From Planctomycetota bacterium (lineage in GTDB: Bacteria > Planctomycetota > Planctomycetia > Pirellulales > PLA5): a stretch of DNA of 64,000 nt. Below, piece after piece: positions 7,565 to 16,494 of this stretch (position 1 is its first letter; every line of letters begins with the position of its first letter). Under the pieces are notes generated by a model, which saw only the letters and a list, made by a program, of their open reading frames with translations, was not told the origin of the DNA and did no database searches. The DNA is taken from contig QEVJ01000036.1 of NCBI GenBank assembly GCA_003576845.1, forward strand, positions 1 through 64,000. The letters are read 5' to 3'. A program made the position numbers and the translations under genes.

Positions 7565-9739
7565 ATGAAACCACGGACCCACGGCGGAGGATGGCACGCG
7601 ATCGGGTATGCGTGGAAGAAAGCCCGCGACGCGGGATTTCTGCGGCTGTGGCGGGCGATGCGGTCGAAGAACGCCTGTAAGACCTGCGCGCTGGGGATGG
7701 GCGGACAGGCCGGCGGGATGGTGAACGAGGCGGGGCACTTTCCCGAGGTGTGCAAGAAATCGCTGCAAGCGATGGTCGCTGACTTGCAGGGTGCGATCAA
7801 GCCGGAGTTCTGGCAGACGTATTCCGTCGCGCAGCTTCAGGCGTTTTCGCCGCGCGAACTCGAATCGTGCGGACGGTTGACGCAGCCGGTCGTGCTGGAG
7901 CGCGGGTCGCAGTATTATCGGCCGATTGAATGGGACGAGGCGCTGGGCCGAATCGCGACGAAGCTTCGATCGGTCGCGCCGCGGGAGACATTCTGGTATT
8001 TCAGCGGCCGCAGCTCGAACGAAGCCGGATTTCTGCTCCAGTTGTTTGCCCGCATTTACGGGACGAACAACGTCAACAATTGCAGTTTTTATTGCCATCA
8101 GGCGAGCGGCGTCGGACTTTCGAGCGTGACGGGAAGCGGTACGGCGACGATCGAGCTTGAGGACTTGAACGCGACCGATTGCGTCTTTGTCATCGGCGGC
8201 AATCCGGCCAGCAATCATCCGCGGCTGATGACGATGCTGATGCAAGTGCGGCGGCGGGGCGGCGACGTCATCGTCATCAACCCGGTCGTGGAGACGGGCC
8301 TGGTCAACTTTCGCGTGCCGAGCGACGTGCGGAGCCTGCTGTTCGGCAGCAAGATCGCCTCCCTGTACGTACAGCCGGACATCGGCGGCGACTTGGCGCT
8401 GCTTTCCGGCGTGGCGAAGCGCGTGGTCGAAATCGGCGCGGCGGAAGAGCAGTTCTTGATGGACTATTGCCGCGGTTGGGAGGCATTGAGGGCGTGGCTT
8501 GCCAGTTTGTCGTGGGACGAGATCGAGCGGAAGAGCGGTGTGCGGCGGGGGCAGATTGAAGAGATCGCCGTTCGGTATGCGCGGGCAAAGAACGCCGTGT
8601 TTGCCTGGACGATGGGTATTACGCACCATGCGCACGGCGTGCAGAACGTGCAGGCGATCGGAAATCTCGCGCTGTTGCGCGGCATGGTCGGCAAGCCGGG
8701 GGCGGGATTGTTGCCGATTCGCGGGCACTCGAACGTACAGGGCATCGGCTCTGTGGGTGTGACGCCGCAGCTCAAGGACGCGGTGTTCGCGCGGTTGCAG
8801 CAGCACTTCCACGTTTCGCTGCCGACGGAAACGGGCATGGACACGCTCGCTTGCATCGAAGCGGCCGACGCGCGGCGAGCGCGGGTTGGTTTTTGCCTCG
8901 GCGGAAACCTGTACGGATCGAATCCCGACGCGGCATTCGCCCGCCGGGCGCTCGGCAATCTCGAACTGCTCGTGTATCTCAACACGACGCTGAATACGGG
9001 CCACGCGCACGGTCTGGCGGAGGAAACGATCATCCTACCGGTGCTTGCCCGCGACGAAGAGCCGCAGCCGACGACGCAGGAGTCGATGTTCAACTTCGTG
9101 CGGCTCAGCGATGGAGGTCCGCGGCGGCACGTGGGACCGAAGAGCGAGGTGGGAGTGATTGCGGCACTCGCGGCGGCGGTGCTCGGCGATGCCGGGCCGG
9201 TCGACTGGCGGTCGATGCAGGCGACGGGGAAGATTCGCGAGGCGATCGCCAAAGTCGTGCCGGGATTCGAGAAGCTCGCCGGCATCGACCGCACGAAACG
9301 GGAATTTCAGATCGGCGGGCGGACGTTTCACGAGCCGCGATTCGCCACGGACGATTCGCGGGCGCGCCTGCATACGTTCGTGTTGCCGGAACTTCCCGGC
9401 GGCGGCGCGATGCTGCGGCTGATGACGGTTCGCAGCGAAGGGCAATTCAACACGGTGGTCTACGAAGACGCGGACGTGTATCGCGTACAGGAGCGGAGGG
9501 ATGTGATTTTGCTGCATCCGGAGGACATCGCGCGGCTGGGGCTGAGGGCCGAGTCGCGCGTCGCGGTGTCGAGCGAAGCGGGGCGGATGCCGGGCGTCTT
9601 GCTGCGAGCATTCGATCGGATCAAGCCGGGAAATGCGCTGATGTACTATCCGGAAGCAAACGTGCTCGTGCCGCGGACGGTCGATCCACTGTCGCGAACG
9701 CCGGCATTCAAGAGCGTGCTGGTGCGGGTTGAGGCATGA
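7565..9739 (+). CDS. FdhF/YdeP-like molybdopterin oxidoreductase
   Basis: A 724-aa protein of the DMSO-reductase superfamily, closest in character to the FdhF/YdeP-type 'formate dehydrogenase-like' enzymes. Near residue 40 there is a short 'CKTCALGMGGQ' with another Cys around residue 65, in place of the full Fe4S4 N-terminus of true formate dehydrogenases. Then follow 'RPIEWDEALGRIA' (~121), 'SGRSSNEAGFL', 'NNCSFYCHQASGVGL' (region of the Mo ligand), 'DCVFVIGGNPASNHPRLM', and 'GAGLLPIRGHSNVQG'. The C-terminal molybdopterin-dinucleotide domain begins near residue 600 ('MLRLMTVRSEGQFNTVVY'). It has no signal peptide, so it is probably cytoplasmic. No electron-transfer subunit is encoded next to it. 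The true substrate is unknown, and formate dehydrogenase activity should not be assumed. Confidence 0.85.
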   Translation: MKPRTHGGGWHAIGYAWKKARDAGFLRLWRAMRSKNACKTCALGMGGQAGGMVNEAGHFPEVCKKSLQAMVADLQGAIKPEFWQTYSVAQLQAFSPRELESCGRLTQPVVLERGSQYYRPIEWDEALGRIATKLRSVAPRETFWYFSGRSSNEAGFLLQLFARIYGTNNVNNCSFYCHQASGVGLSSVTGSGTATIELEDLNATDCVFVIGGNPASNHPRLMTMLMQVRRRGGDVIVINPVVETGLVNFRVPSDVRSLLFGSKIASLYVQPDIGGDLALLSGVAKRVVEIGAAEEQFLMDYCRGWEALRAWLASLSWDEIERKSGVRRGQIEEIAVRYARAKNAVFAWTMGITHHAHGVQNVQAIGNLALLRGMVGKPGAGLLPIRGHSNVQGIGSVGVTPQLKDAVFARLQQHFHVSLPTETGMDTLACIEAADARRARVGFCLGGNLYGSNPDAAFARRALGNLELLVYLNTTLNTGHAHGLAEETIILPVLARDEEPQPTTQESMFNFVRLSDGGPRRHVGPKSEVGVIAALAAAVLGDAGPVDWRSMQATGKIREAIAKVVPGFEKLAGIDRTKREFQIGGRTFHEPRFATDDSRARLHTFVLPELPGGGAMLRLMTVRSEGQFNTVVYEDADVYRVQERRDVILLHPEDIARLGLRAESRVAVSSEAGRMPGVLLRAFDRIKPGNALMYYPEANVLVPRTVDPLSRTPAFKSVLVRVEA

Positions 9740-9790
9740 TCGGCCGCGAAACGCTGGAAAACCGCAGCGCGGCCCATAGCCAAGAGCAGG

Positions 9791-9915
9791 AGTGAGCGGG
9801 TACGTTTTTAACGCAGAGGTCGCGGAGGTCTCGCAGAGGTCGCAGGGAATTCAATGCTCGGGCTGGCGACGAGCTGCTCCAAAGATGTCACCGATGGCCG
9901 CAGATGAATTATCGC
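9791..9915 (+). repeat. Dispersed 'cgcagaggtcgcgg' repeat, copy 1
   Basis: About 125 bp beginning TGAGCGGGT-ACG and continuing TTTTTAACGCAGAGG, GCAGAGGTCGCAGGGAATTC and CACCGATGGCCGCAGATGA. The same order of blocks is present at 45583-45703. It carries no protein and lies between the oxidoreductase and the following hypothetical gene. Confidence 0.65.
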
Positions 9916-10027
9916 GTCCAAGCGCCAAAGTTTGCCGGACGCAATTCAATCCGTTTGCAACTTGCCCTGGGCCATTCGCGAGTCACACTTTCCGCATACG
10001 GTTTCAACTCTGCGACGGAATAAGGCT

Positions 10028-10639
10028 ATGAGTGTCGACGACATCCAACGAATCGACGACTGGTTCGCCGAACGTGACGGCGACGGGGAATTTGCTCGCC
10101 ATTCTCGTGGAGTCGCGTATTTGATTGTCGGGCCAATTACGGATGGTGGGCGAGCGATTCTCACCACGAAGCCCCGGATATTTGCAGCCGCATTGGGCGA
10201 GTTGGGAAGCTCGGAGCGCGAAGTTCGGGACGTTTCGATGGTTGGCCGGTACGGATTGCCTGCAGCCGACGACCTGAAATGGATTCGCGCGGTATTGGGC
10301 GACGCAAGGCCCTTGTTTCTTGGCGATATGGATCCGGTCGACCTCTTGATCTACGCGTGGCTGAAGGCACAAGCGGAGATGCAAGATATCGAGTACATGG
10401 GCGTTCACGACCGGTTGCTTTGCGCGCTCGGTATATCATTCGAGCGCTGCGTAACGTGTTCATGCTCGCCGAGCGAATGCGATTCGCTGGACTTGTTGGT
10501 CCACGTGTTGCCCGGCTTGCGCGAGTTCGTCGGCGCCGACTGTTACTCGGCGCTCGAGAACGGTCAGAAGATCGAACTCGAATCGCTCGTCAGTGCGACG
10601 GGGAATCCGGTAGCCGTCCTGCGAGCGGCCCTTGCTTGA
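10028..10639 (+). CDS. Hypothetical soluble protein
   Basis: A 203-aa protein starting MSVDDIQRIDDWF at ATG 10028, with only a weak ribosome site (TAAGG six bases upstream of the ATG). The composition is acidic, with no signal peptide or membrane segment. Cysteines cluster in 'FERCVTCSCSPSECDSLD' (about residues 139-155), which could bind metal but fits no zinc-finger pattern I know. It is followed 30 bp later by tgt on the same strand, so it may be co-transcribed with it. I do not recognise the family. Confidence 0.6.
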   Translation: MSVDDIQRIDDWFAERDGDGEFARHSRGVAYLIVGPITDGGRAILTTKPRIFAAALGELGSSEREVRDVSMVGRYGLPAADDLKWIRAVLGDARPLFLGDMDPVDLLIYAWLKAQAEMQDIEYMGVHDRLLCALGISFERCVTCSCSPSECDSLDLLVHVLPGLREFVGADCYSALENGQKIELESLVSATGNPVAVLRAALA

Positions 10640-10669
10640 ACCGCATTGGGCGATTCGCCTTGGTACAAA

Positions 10670-11848
10670 ATGTTCGAGTTCACGCTTCAACATATCGACG
10701 CGACGACCGGCGCGCGGGTGGGTTCGCTCGCAACGCCGCATGGTGTGGTCGAGACGCCGGCGTTCATGCCGGTGGGAACGCAGGGGACCGTCAAGGGCCT
10801 GACGATCGAGCAACTGCGGGCGACCGGGGCGCAGATGGTTTTGGGGAACACGTATCACCTCGCGCTGCGGCCGGGGGCGGACGTGGTCGAGGCGCTGGGT
10901 GGGCTGCATCGCTTTAGCGGCTGGGACGGGCCGATCCTTACCGATAGCGGCGGGTTTCAGATCTTCAGCCTGGCGGCGAACGCGAAGATCACCGAAGAGA
11001 AGGCCGTCTTTCGGTCGCACATTGACGGGCGGCTGTTCGAGCTGTCGCCGGAGCGGGCGATTCGCATTCAAGAACAACTCGGCAGCGACATCGCGATGGT
11101 GCTCGACCACGTCGTGGCGCTGCCGGCGGAGGCGGAGGCCGTGCGCGACGCGATGGAGCGAAGCGTGCGGTGGGCGGCGCGGTGCAAAGCGGCGGCGCGG
11201 CGCGGCAATCAGGCACAGTTTGCGATCGTGCAGGGCGGACTCGACGAAGGGCAGCGCGTGTGGTGTGCCGAGCAGCTTGCGGCGCTCGACTTTCCCGGCT
11301 ATGCGATCGGCGGACTGAGCGTGGGCGAAACGCCGGCCGAGATGTATCGCGTACTCGACTTCACGACTCCGGCGATGCCCAAGGAGAAGCCGCGGTATTT
11401 GATGGGCGTGGGGCGGCCGATCGATATCGTCGAAGCGATCGCCCGCGGCGTGGACATGTTCGATTGCGTAATGCCGACGCGGAACGGGCGGAACGCGCTG
11501 GCATTCACGAACGCGGGACCGGTGCGGCTTCGCAACGCGAAATATGAACGCGAGGAGCGGCCGCTCGAGGCGGATTGTCCCTGTCCCGCGTGTAAGCACT
11601 CGCTGGCGTTTCTACGGCACCTGTTCATGGCCGGCGAAATGACCGGGCCGATCTTGGTATCGATTCACAATTTGACGTTCTATCAGCGCGTGGTGCGGGC
11701 GGCGCGGGACGCGATTCGCCGGGGGCGGTACGCGGAATTCCTGGCGGACCGCCGCGCGATTTGGAGCGCGAATGGGGTTGAATCGGCGGAGAACGGCACC
11801 GAGGACGCGGCGGGCGGCGACATGCTCGACGAAACGACCGCTCAATAG
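10670..11848 (+). CDS. tgt: Queuine/preQ1 tRNA-guanine transglycosylase
   Basis: Exchanges guanine-34 of GUN-anticodon tRNAs for preQ1 in queuosine synthesis; cytoplasmic, homodimeric in known members. The 392-aa length is usual. Visible catalytic features: '[12 protein letters not shown]' with Asp92, 'GGLSVGE', 'RYLMGVGRP', and '[12 protein letters not shown]' with the nucleophile Asp265. Zinc is bound by Cys303, Cys305, Cys308 ('CPCPACK') and His333 ('IHNLTFYQR'), the same spacing as in E. coli Tgt. It starts at ATG 10670; no strong ribosome site is seen. Its 3' end overlaps the convergent HDOD gene by 7 bp. No queA or queC-F gene is in the window. Confidence 0.97.
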   Translation: MFEFTLQHIDATTGARVGSLATPHGVVETPAFMPVGTQGTVKGLTIEQLRATGAQMVLGNTYHLALRPGADVVEALGGLHRFSGWDGPILTDSGGFQIFSLAANAKITEEKAVFRSHIDGRLFELSPERAIRIQEQLGSDIAMVLDHVVALPAEAEAVRDAMERSVRWAARCKAAARRGNQAQFAIVQGGLDEGQRVWCAEQLAALDFPGYAIGGLSVGETPAEMYRVLDFTTPAMPKEKPRYLMGVGRPIDIVEAIARGVDMFDCVMPTRNGRNALAFTNAGPVRLRNAKYEREERPLEADCPCPACKHSLAFLRHLFMAGEMTGPILVSIHNLTFYQRVVRAARDAIRRGRYAEFLADRRAIWSANGVESAENGTEDAAGGDMLDETTAQ

Positions 11849-13512
11849 ATCTCGATACTCTTCACGCAATTCCCGCCGGAGGCTTGGGCGGCGTAGAGGC
11901 AGCGGCTGGCTTTTTCGACGAGTGCGCTCACCGGGAAGTTGCGTGGCGGGAGAGCGACGGTGGCGACGCCGACGCTGGCGGAGAGATTGGACCACGCTTC
12001 GTCGCCGCGGGATTGGGCAAGGCGCTGAACTGTGGCCGCAATTTGCGAGGCGAGGGCGACGGCCTGGTTGCGGTCGCAGTCGGCGAGCAGCACGGCCCAA
12101 ACGCCGTCGCCGGAGGGAAGGCATTCTACCGCGGGATGGTCGACTTTGCGGCAGACGGCAGCGACCAATTCGGCGGCCTTGGGTAGGTTCTTTGGGCCGA
12201 GGGCAAAGGCGATCTCGCCCAAGCGGTCGATGGCGACGAACAATGCCGAGAGCGGTTCGCGCGATGCGCGGCACGCGGCGACTGCGGCGGCGAGACGGCC
12301 TTCGAGCGCGGGACTCGCCGCAACGTGCGTATGCTGCGAAGGGCCGAGGGTCGGACGGACATTGCTGCGGGCGGCGTGGGCGCGGCGCGGTTGGACGGCA
12401 TTGGACGGCGACGACGGTTTTGCGCCGCCGCCTTCGGAGAGAAATGCTTGCATCGCGTCCGTGAGCGAGAGCGTTTGCTCGTACAGTTCGTCGAAGCCGT
12501 CGCTGGCATACCGCGAGGCGCCTTCGCGAGCGCGGTCGGCGCGGACGACATCGGGCACGACGGAGGCGGCCGTGCTCGCGAGTTGGCACTGCGCTTGCGA
12601 AAGGACTTCGATATACGATGCGCCGCCGGGTAGCGACAGCGAGAGGACGTCGGCAAGCTGCGAAACCTTCGCTTCGAGTTCGCTGACAAGACCGGTGACC
12701 TGGCCGGCGGACCAGCCGTGCTGGCGGCGAACGTAATCCATCAACTCGTCGAGGGCGGTAGCGCGGCGGTCGACGAGCACGCTGGTGAGCAAATCGGCGA
12801 GCCGCACGACGGCGGCCAAACGCTGCTCGCGCTCGGCAAGCGCGGCGATGGCGTCGGGGTTCTCGCTTGCGCCGATCGCGCCGACGATGGTTTCCGGCAG
12901 GTTCCAACCGCGGAGCAGGCCGGCGGAAAGCTGCACGTGGGTGAAGCCGAGCGAGCCGCGTTCGAGCTCGGCGAGCGAGCGGCGTTCGGCATAGACGCGA
13001 TCGAGAAAGCGAACATAGGGTTCGCCCAAATCCCGCACGAGCACGAGGACGCCGACGTCGAGAAGCAGGCCGGCGATGAAGGCTTCGTCGCCGTCGCGTC
13101 GCCAGAGGACGTCAGACAGCTCGCGAGCCGCCACGGCGCGGGTGAGGGCGCGTCGCCAGTAGCGGCCGAGGACGGCGGCTTCGACGCCGGAGAGCATATT
13201 CCCCGGAAGACTGAAACCGAGCACGAGCAGCTTGAGCGGCTTGATGCCCAAGAGGGCGAGGGCCTGATTCAAGTCGCAGATTTCGCGCGGCAGGCCGAAG
13301 AGCGAGCTGTTGACCACGCGGAGGATTCGCGAGGTAAGCGCCGGGTCGTTTTCAATGCACTCTTTGAGAGCGCGGACGTCGACTTTCGGGCTGCCGGTCA
13401 GTTCCAACACTTTCATTGCCACGGCGGGTAGCGAATAAAGATCGCCCGCGCGGACGACGAATTGCTTGAGCGCGGGCGGGGCTTCGGACGGTGTCGGGGC
13501 GGCGTCGCTCAT
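11842..13512 (-). CDS. HDOD domain protein with degenerate GGDEF domain
   Basis: A 556-aa signalling protein if started at [10 protein letters not shown] (13512). The frame is open to 13626 and Met codons at 13557 or 13626 are alternatives; none has a good ribosome site. Residues about 20-220 form an HDOD domain ('[14 protein letters not shown]', '[20 protein letters not shown]', '[19 protein letters not shown]'). A linker of about 150 residues follows, then a C-terminal domain shaped like a diguanylate cyclase ('[17 protein letters not shown]', '[16 protein letters not shown]', '[12 protein letters not shown]'). The GG[D/E]EF signature is replaced by S-G-D-G-V, so cyclase activity is unlikely; it may bind a nucleotide or act structurally. 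It is convergent with tgt, overlapping 7 bp at the stops. Confidence 0.85.
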   Translation of the reverse strand: MSDAAPTPSEAPPALKQFVVRAGDLYSLPAVAMKVLELTGSPKVDVRALKECIENDPALTSRILRVVNSSLFGLPREICDLNQALALLGIKPLKLLVLGFSLPGNMLSGVEAAVLGRYWRRALTRAVAARELSDVLWRRDGDEAFIAGLLLDVGVLVLVRDLGEPYVRFLDRVYAERRSLAELERGSLGFTHVQLSAGLLRGWNLPETIVGAIGASENPDAIAALAEREQRLAAVVRLADLLTSVLVDRRATALDELMDYVRRQHGWSAGQVTGLVSELEAKVSQLADVLSLSLPGGASYIEVLSQAQCQLASTAASVVPDVVRADRAREGASRYASDGFDELYEQTLSLTDAMQAFLSEGGGAKPSSPSNAVQPRRAHAARSNVRPTLGPSQHTHVAASPALEGRLAAAVAACRASREPLSALFVAIDRLGEIAFALGPKNLPKAAELVAAVCRKVDHPAVECLPSGDGVWAVLLADCDRNQAVALASQIAATVQRLAQSRGDEAWSNLSASVGVATVALPPRNFPVSALVEKASRCLYAAQASGGNCVKSIEIY

Positions 13513-14274
13513 TGCGGAAAAACCGTGCGTTGGCAAGCGGCGTCGGAGGAGGCCCATTAGATCGGACCGAACGCGCGGACGTTCGGACAGCGTAAGTCTA
13601 GCTCGCGAAACGACTTCGGGCCGCATTGCAGGCAGGCGGGACGAGACGCGTTTTTTTCAAAGGGCGTGTGGAACACGAAGACGGAAGTTATTTCAAGGTA
13701 GCAACTTACGGCGAGCGGCGCGGCGCGCATGGACGCCACTGTAGCGAAGGGGTTCGCCCGCAGAAATCTCGGCCGGCCGTAGTGCGGAATGGTTTGCGGC
13801 GTTTGGCGAGTATCAGCGTGGTGGATGATGCGCACTGAAATGCTGATAGTTCGCCATTGACAAGCGGGGGCGCGAAGGGCTAAAACAACCGCACAAGCAG
13901 GCCGTCGCATCGGCATTCATTTCTTTTGTGACGACCCACTTGCAGGCAATACCGCGGCAACGGCTGGACGAAACGCCTTGGCTCCGTGGAAGACCGTTCG
14001 CGTCGCGCGGCCGGTCGCCGATTTTCACCATTGATTTGCACGCCACGGGACGTTCTTGGCGATTCGTTGCGACCGACGCACCGTCGGTGTTGGCGACGGC
14101 GTGGGCGGCAGTTTCGCAGGCTTTTTGCGAGCCGGTAACGCGGGCTGAACGCAGCGCGGTTAGCATTGGGATTAGGGATTTCCCAATCGCAGCGGGAACA
14201 AGGATGTTCTTCCCTGGCGAGCTAGCAGGGCCGGTTGCTCAAATACCGGTCCGTACAGCACAAGGAGGAACACG
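13513..14274. other. Long intergenic region, no supported gene
   Basis: 760 bp between the divergent HDOD and BON-domain genes. Frames of 60-122 codons occur on both strands (for example 13928-14296 plus and 13813-14166 minus), but they show no family resemblance, hydrophobic pattern or ribosome site. Promoters for both flanking genes are expected here; I could not identify clear -35/-10 boxes. Confidence 0.5.
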
Positions 14275-14598
14275 ATGTCTGAATTGCATTTGTTGACGCC
14301 GCTTTCGGAGGCGGCAACGGCCACGGCGGAGCTTCCCGCGGAGTTGACTGGTTCGGGGCCGGGTTCGACTTCAGTCTGCGAGCCGCGGGTCAATCCGGGC
14401 GCGGTCACGCAAGCCGTCGAACGGGCGATTCGCCGCGAAACGCGCGGCGGTGTGCAGGACCTGAAGGTTATCGTTCGCGCCGACGGGGTGCATCTGGCCG
14501 GCTGCTGCCCGACGTACTATTGCAAGCAGCTTGCACAGCACGCGGCATCGACCGTCGTCAATGGAACGCGGTTGCACAACGAGATCGAAGTTTGGTAG
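14275..14598 (+). CDS. BON-domain protein
   Basis: A 107-aa small protein. A good ribosome site (AAGGAGG, 14261-14267) lies 7 bp before the ATG. The first 45 residues are low-complexity (Ala/Thr/Glu). Residues about 45-107 read as a BON module: 'VERAIRRETRGGVQDLKVIV', 'RADGVHLAGCCPTYYCKQLA', 'TVVNGTRLHNEIEV'. BON modules bind phospholipid or other surfaces, and in planctomycetes many short cytoplasmic ones are known without assigned function. The cysteines in 'GCCPTYYC' are typical of this planctomycete form. It is followed 114 bp later by a glycosyltransferase gene. Confidence 0.75.
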   Translation: MSELHLLTPLSEAATATAELPAELTGSGPGSTSVCEPRVNPGAVTQAVERAIRRETRGGVQDLKVIVRADGVHLAGCCPTYYCKQLAQHAASTVVNGTRLHNEIEVW

Positions 14599-14712
14599 AA
14601 GTCGTCCGTACGCGCGACGGCTATCCACGAGCGTGCAGGTTTGCGCTGTGTAGGCGGGCGATTTACTCGCACCGCGCCGTCGCCGCATGTTCTTGATTTG
14701 CGCGGGACAAGG

Positions 14713-16485
14713 ATGTCCAAGTTCATTCTGGTCGATCACTCGCTCAAGGGCGTCGGCGGGCATCACTACGAGTATGCCGCGCACGTGCTATCGGCCGCAG
14801 AACGGGCGGGATACGCACCGGTGCTCGCGACGCATCGTCGATTCCGGCCGGGTCGCGACTATTCGCGGTATTGGCCGACCTGGCCGATCTTTCGATACAC
14901 GACGTACTCGAAATTCACCGTGTATCGGAGCCAGCCGCATCGCGACGCTAGCGGCGCGGGGCGAATCGCCGGGCGGTGGAATCTTAGTGGCGTCGGCGAG
15001 CGCGTGAAGGACTTTCTGTATCGCCGCGGACGCGAGAAGCGCGTGGCGGCAATGGCCGCGGGACTTGCGCGGCTCTTTGCCAGGGAGTCAGTCGCGGCGG
15101 GCGATCAGGTATTCGTGCCGACGCTGTCGGAGCTCGATCTCGAAGGCGTGGTGCGGTTTCTAGAAGCGACGCCGAGCACGCAAGTCGCCGACTGGCACTT
15201 GCAGTTTCACTACAACATTTTCGACGGCCGCGAACCGGAGTTCGCCGCGCAGGCGGGCAAGCTCGACGTAATGCGCGAGGCGTTTGCGGCGGCGCTGGCG
15301 CGGACACCCAATCATCGGCTGCACTTCTACAACACGACCGAACAGCTTGCGGCGCAGTACGAGCGGATGGGATTGGCGGCGTTTCATGCGCTGCCGTATC
15401 CGGTCAACGAGGCGCTCGCGCGGCGCGACGAGGACGGGGCGGCGGATGCATCCGGCGAGATTGTGGCGACGCCGCGGCCGCTGCGGATCGCGTGCTTGGG
15501 CGCGATTCGGCCGGAGAAGGGCGCGGCGGAGTTGGCTGGCGTGGTCGAGGCCTTGTGGGACAGCCACTTCCTGCCGGGGCGATGCCAACTCGTCGTGCAG
15601 TCGAACAAGCGGCGGTTTCGGCTACCGCTGCCGGTGGACGACGCAGACGAACTGCCCGAGGGCGTCGAGCCGGTGGTTTATGCACCGCATCCGTTGCCGA
15701 TGGAGACGTATGTCGAATTGATCCGCGCCGCGGACATCGGCCTGTTGCTTTACGACAGTCGGCGGTATTACGCGCGGTGCAGCGGCGTGTTGGTGGAGCT
15801 GTTGAGCGTGGGGACGCCCGTGATTGCCACGGCTGGTTGTTGGATGGCCGAGCAACTTGCCGAGGCGAACTTCGCGCATCTCGACGGCGCTCTGCGCGAG
15901 TTGAAGCGGGTGCGGTGCATCGATATGGGCGGCGTGCAAGTTCCCGGAGGATCGCGGGACGTGGTGACCGATGTCGAAGTCCCGCGGACGGCGACGCACG
16001 CGATGTGTTCGTTCCGGTGGCGGTTTCCGAGCGAGGCGGGAACGTATGTGCGGGTGTCGCTCGAATCTCCGTGCGACGAGGAGCAGGAATCGACCGGGCC
16101 GTCGTTCATCCTCGGGAGACGAGCGGGAGACGGTCTCGTGCGCGCGATGTTTCCCGTCGATCCGAGCGCGAATCGGGTGCGCTTGCGGTGGGAGAACGCT
16201 TACGACAGTGGGCCGATTGCGCTCGCCGACGTGCAAATTGATCTATTATCGGCCCAACATCTGCCGGGAGCGACGTATCCATTCGGCGCGGTGGGGCTCG
16301 TCGCGGCGGACGATTCGCAAGTCGCCCCGCTCGTCGACGACATGGTCGCGCATTGGCTGCACTACCGGCGGACCGCGCTCGAGTTCGCGCAAGGCTGGTC
16401 GGCATTTCACAACGCGGATCGGATTGTGGCGGAGTTGGCACAACGCACGCGTACGTCCACGTCGCATGGCCTGAGCGCGGCGTAA
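14713..16485 (+). CDS. Large GT-B family glycosyltransferase
   Basis: A 590-aa protein with ATG 14713 after a GGACAAGG ribosome site. The N-terminal half begins 'FILVDHSLKGVGGHHYEYA', a glycine/histidine acceptor loop. Around residues 255-330 comes the GT-B hinge 'PLRIACLGAIRPEKGAAEL'. The donor-binding motif is 'LIRAADIGLLLYDSRRYYAR' plus 'CSGVLVELLSVGTPVIAT' (E-x7-E-type region). About 170 residues beyond the second Rossmann domain contain beta-rich sequence ('MCSFRWRFPSEAGTYVRVSL'), an uncommon insertion or lectin-like module within the glycosyltransferase. No signal peptide. Donor and acceptor unknown. It stands alone, not in the polysaccharide cassette at 1.9-5.5 kb. Confidence 0.8.
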   Translation: MSKFILVDHSLKGVGGHHYEYAAHVLSAAERAGYAPVLATHRRFRPGRDYSRYWPTWPIFRYTTYSKFTVYRSQPHRDASGAGRIAGRWNLSGVGERVKDFLYRRGREKRVAAMAAGLARLFARESVAAGDQVFVPTLSELDLEGVVRFLEATPSTQVADWHLQFHYNIFDGREPEFAAQAGKLDVMREAFAAALARTPNHRLHFYNTTEQLAAQYERMGLAAFHALPYPVNEALARRDEDGAADASGEIVATPRPLRIACLGAIRPEKGAAELAGVVEALWDSHFLPGRCQLVVQSNKRRFRLPLPVDDADELPEGVEPVVYAPHPLPMETYVELIRAADIGLLLYDSRRYYARCSGVLVELLSVGTPVIATAGCWMAEQLAEANFAHLDGALRELKRVRCIDMGGVQVPGGSRDVVTDVEVPRTATHAMCSFRWRFPSEAGTYVRVSLESPCDEEQESTGPSFILGRRAGDGLVRAMFPVDPSANRVRLRWENAYDSGPIALADVQIDLLSAQHLPGATYPFGAVGLVAADDSQVAPLVDDMVAHWLHYRRTALEFAQGWSAFHNADRIVAELAQRTRTSTSHGLSAA

Positions 16486-16494
16486 GCGCGATCG

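Noticed and set aside
7397-9010. Long open frames antisense to real genes (also at 1790-3382, 16106-18277, 23119-25365, 26842-28353, 40658-42628)
   Set aside because: They mirror high-GC coding strands, are rich in Arg/His/Leu/Pro with no family motifs, and the sense strand has clear proteins. The 40658 frame is real only in its last 157 codons (the zinc-ribbon protein).
13928-14296. 122-codon plus-strand frame in the 13.5-14.3 kb gap
   Set aside because: Overlaps the start of the BON-domain gene in another frame and has no recognisable motif; a chance frame is more likely.
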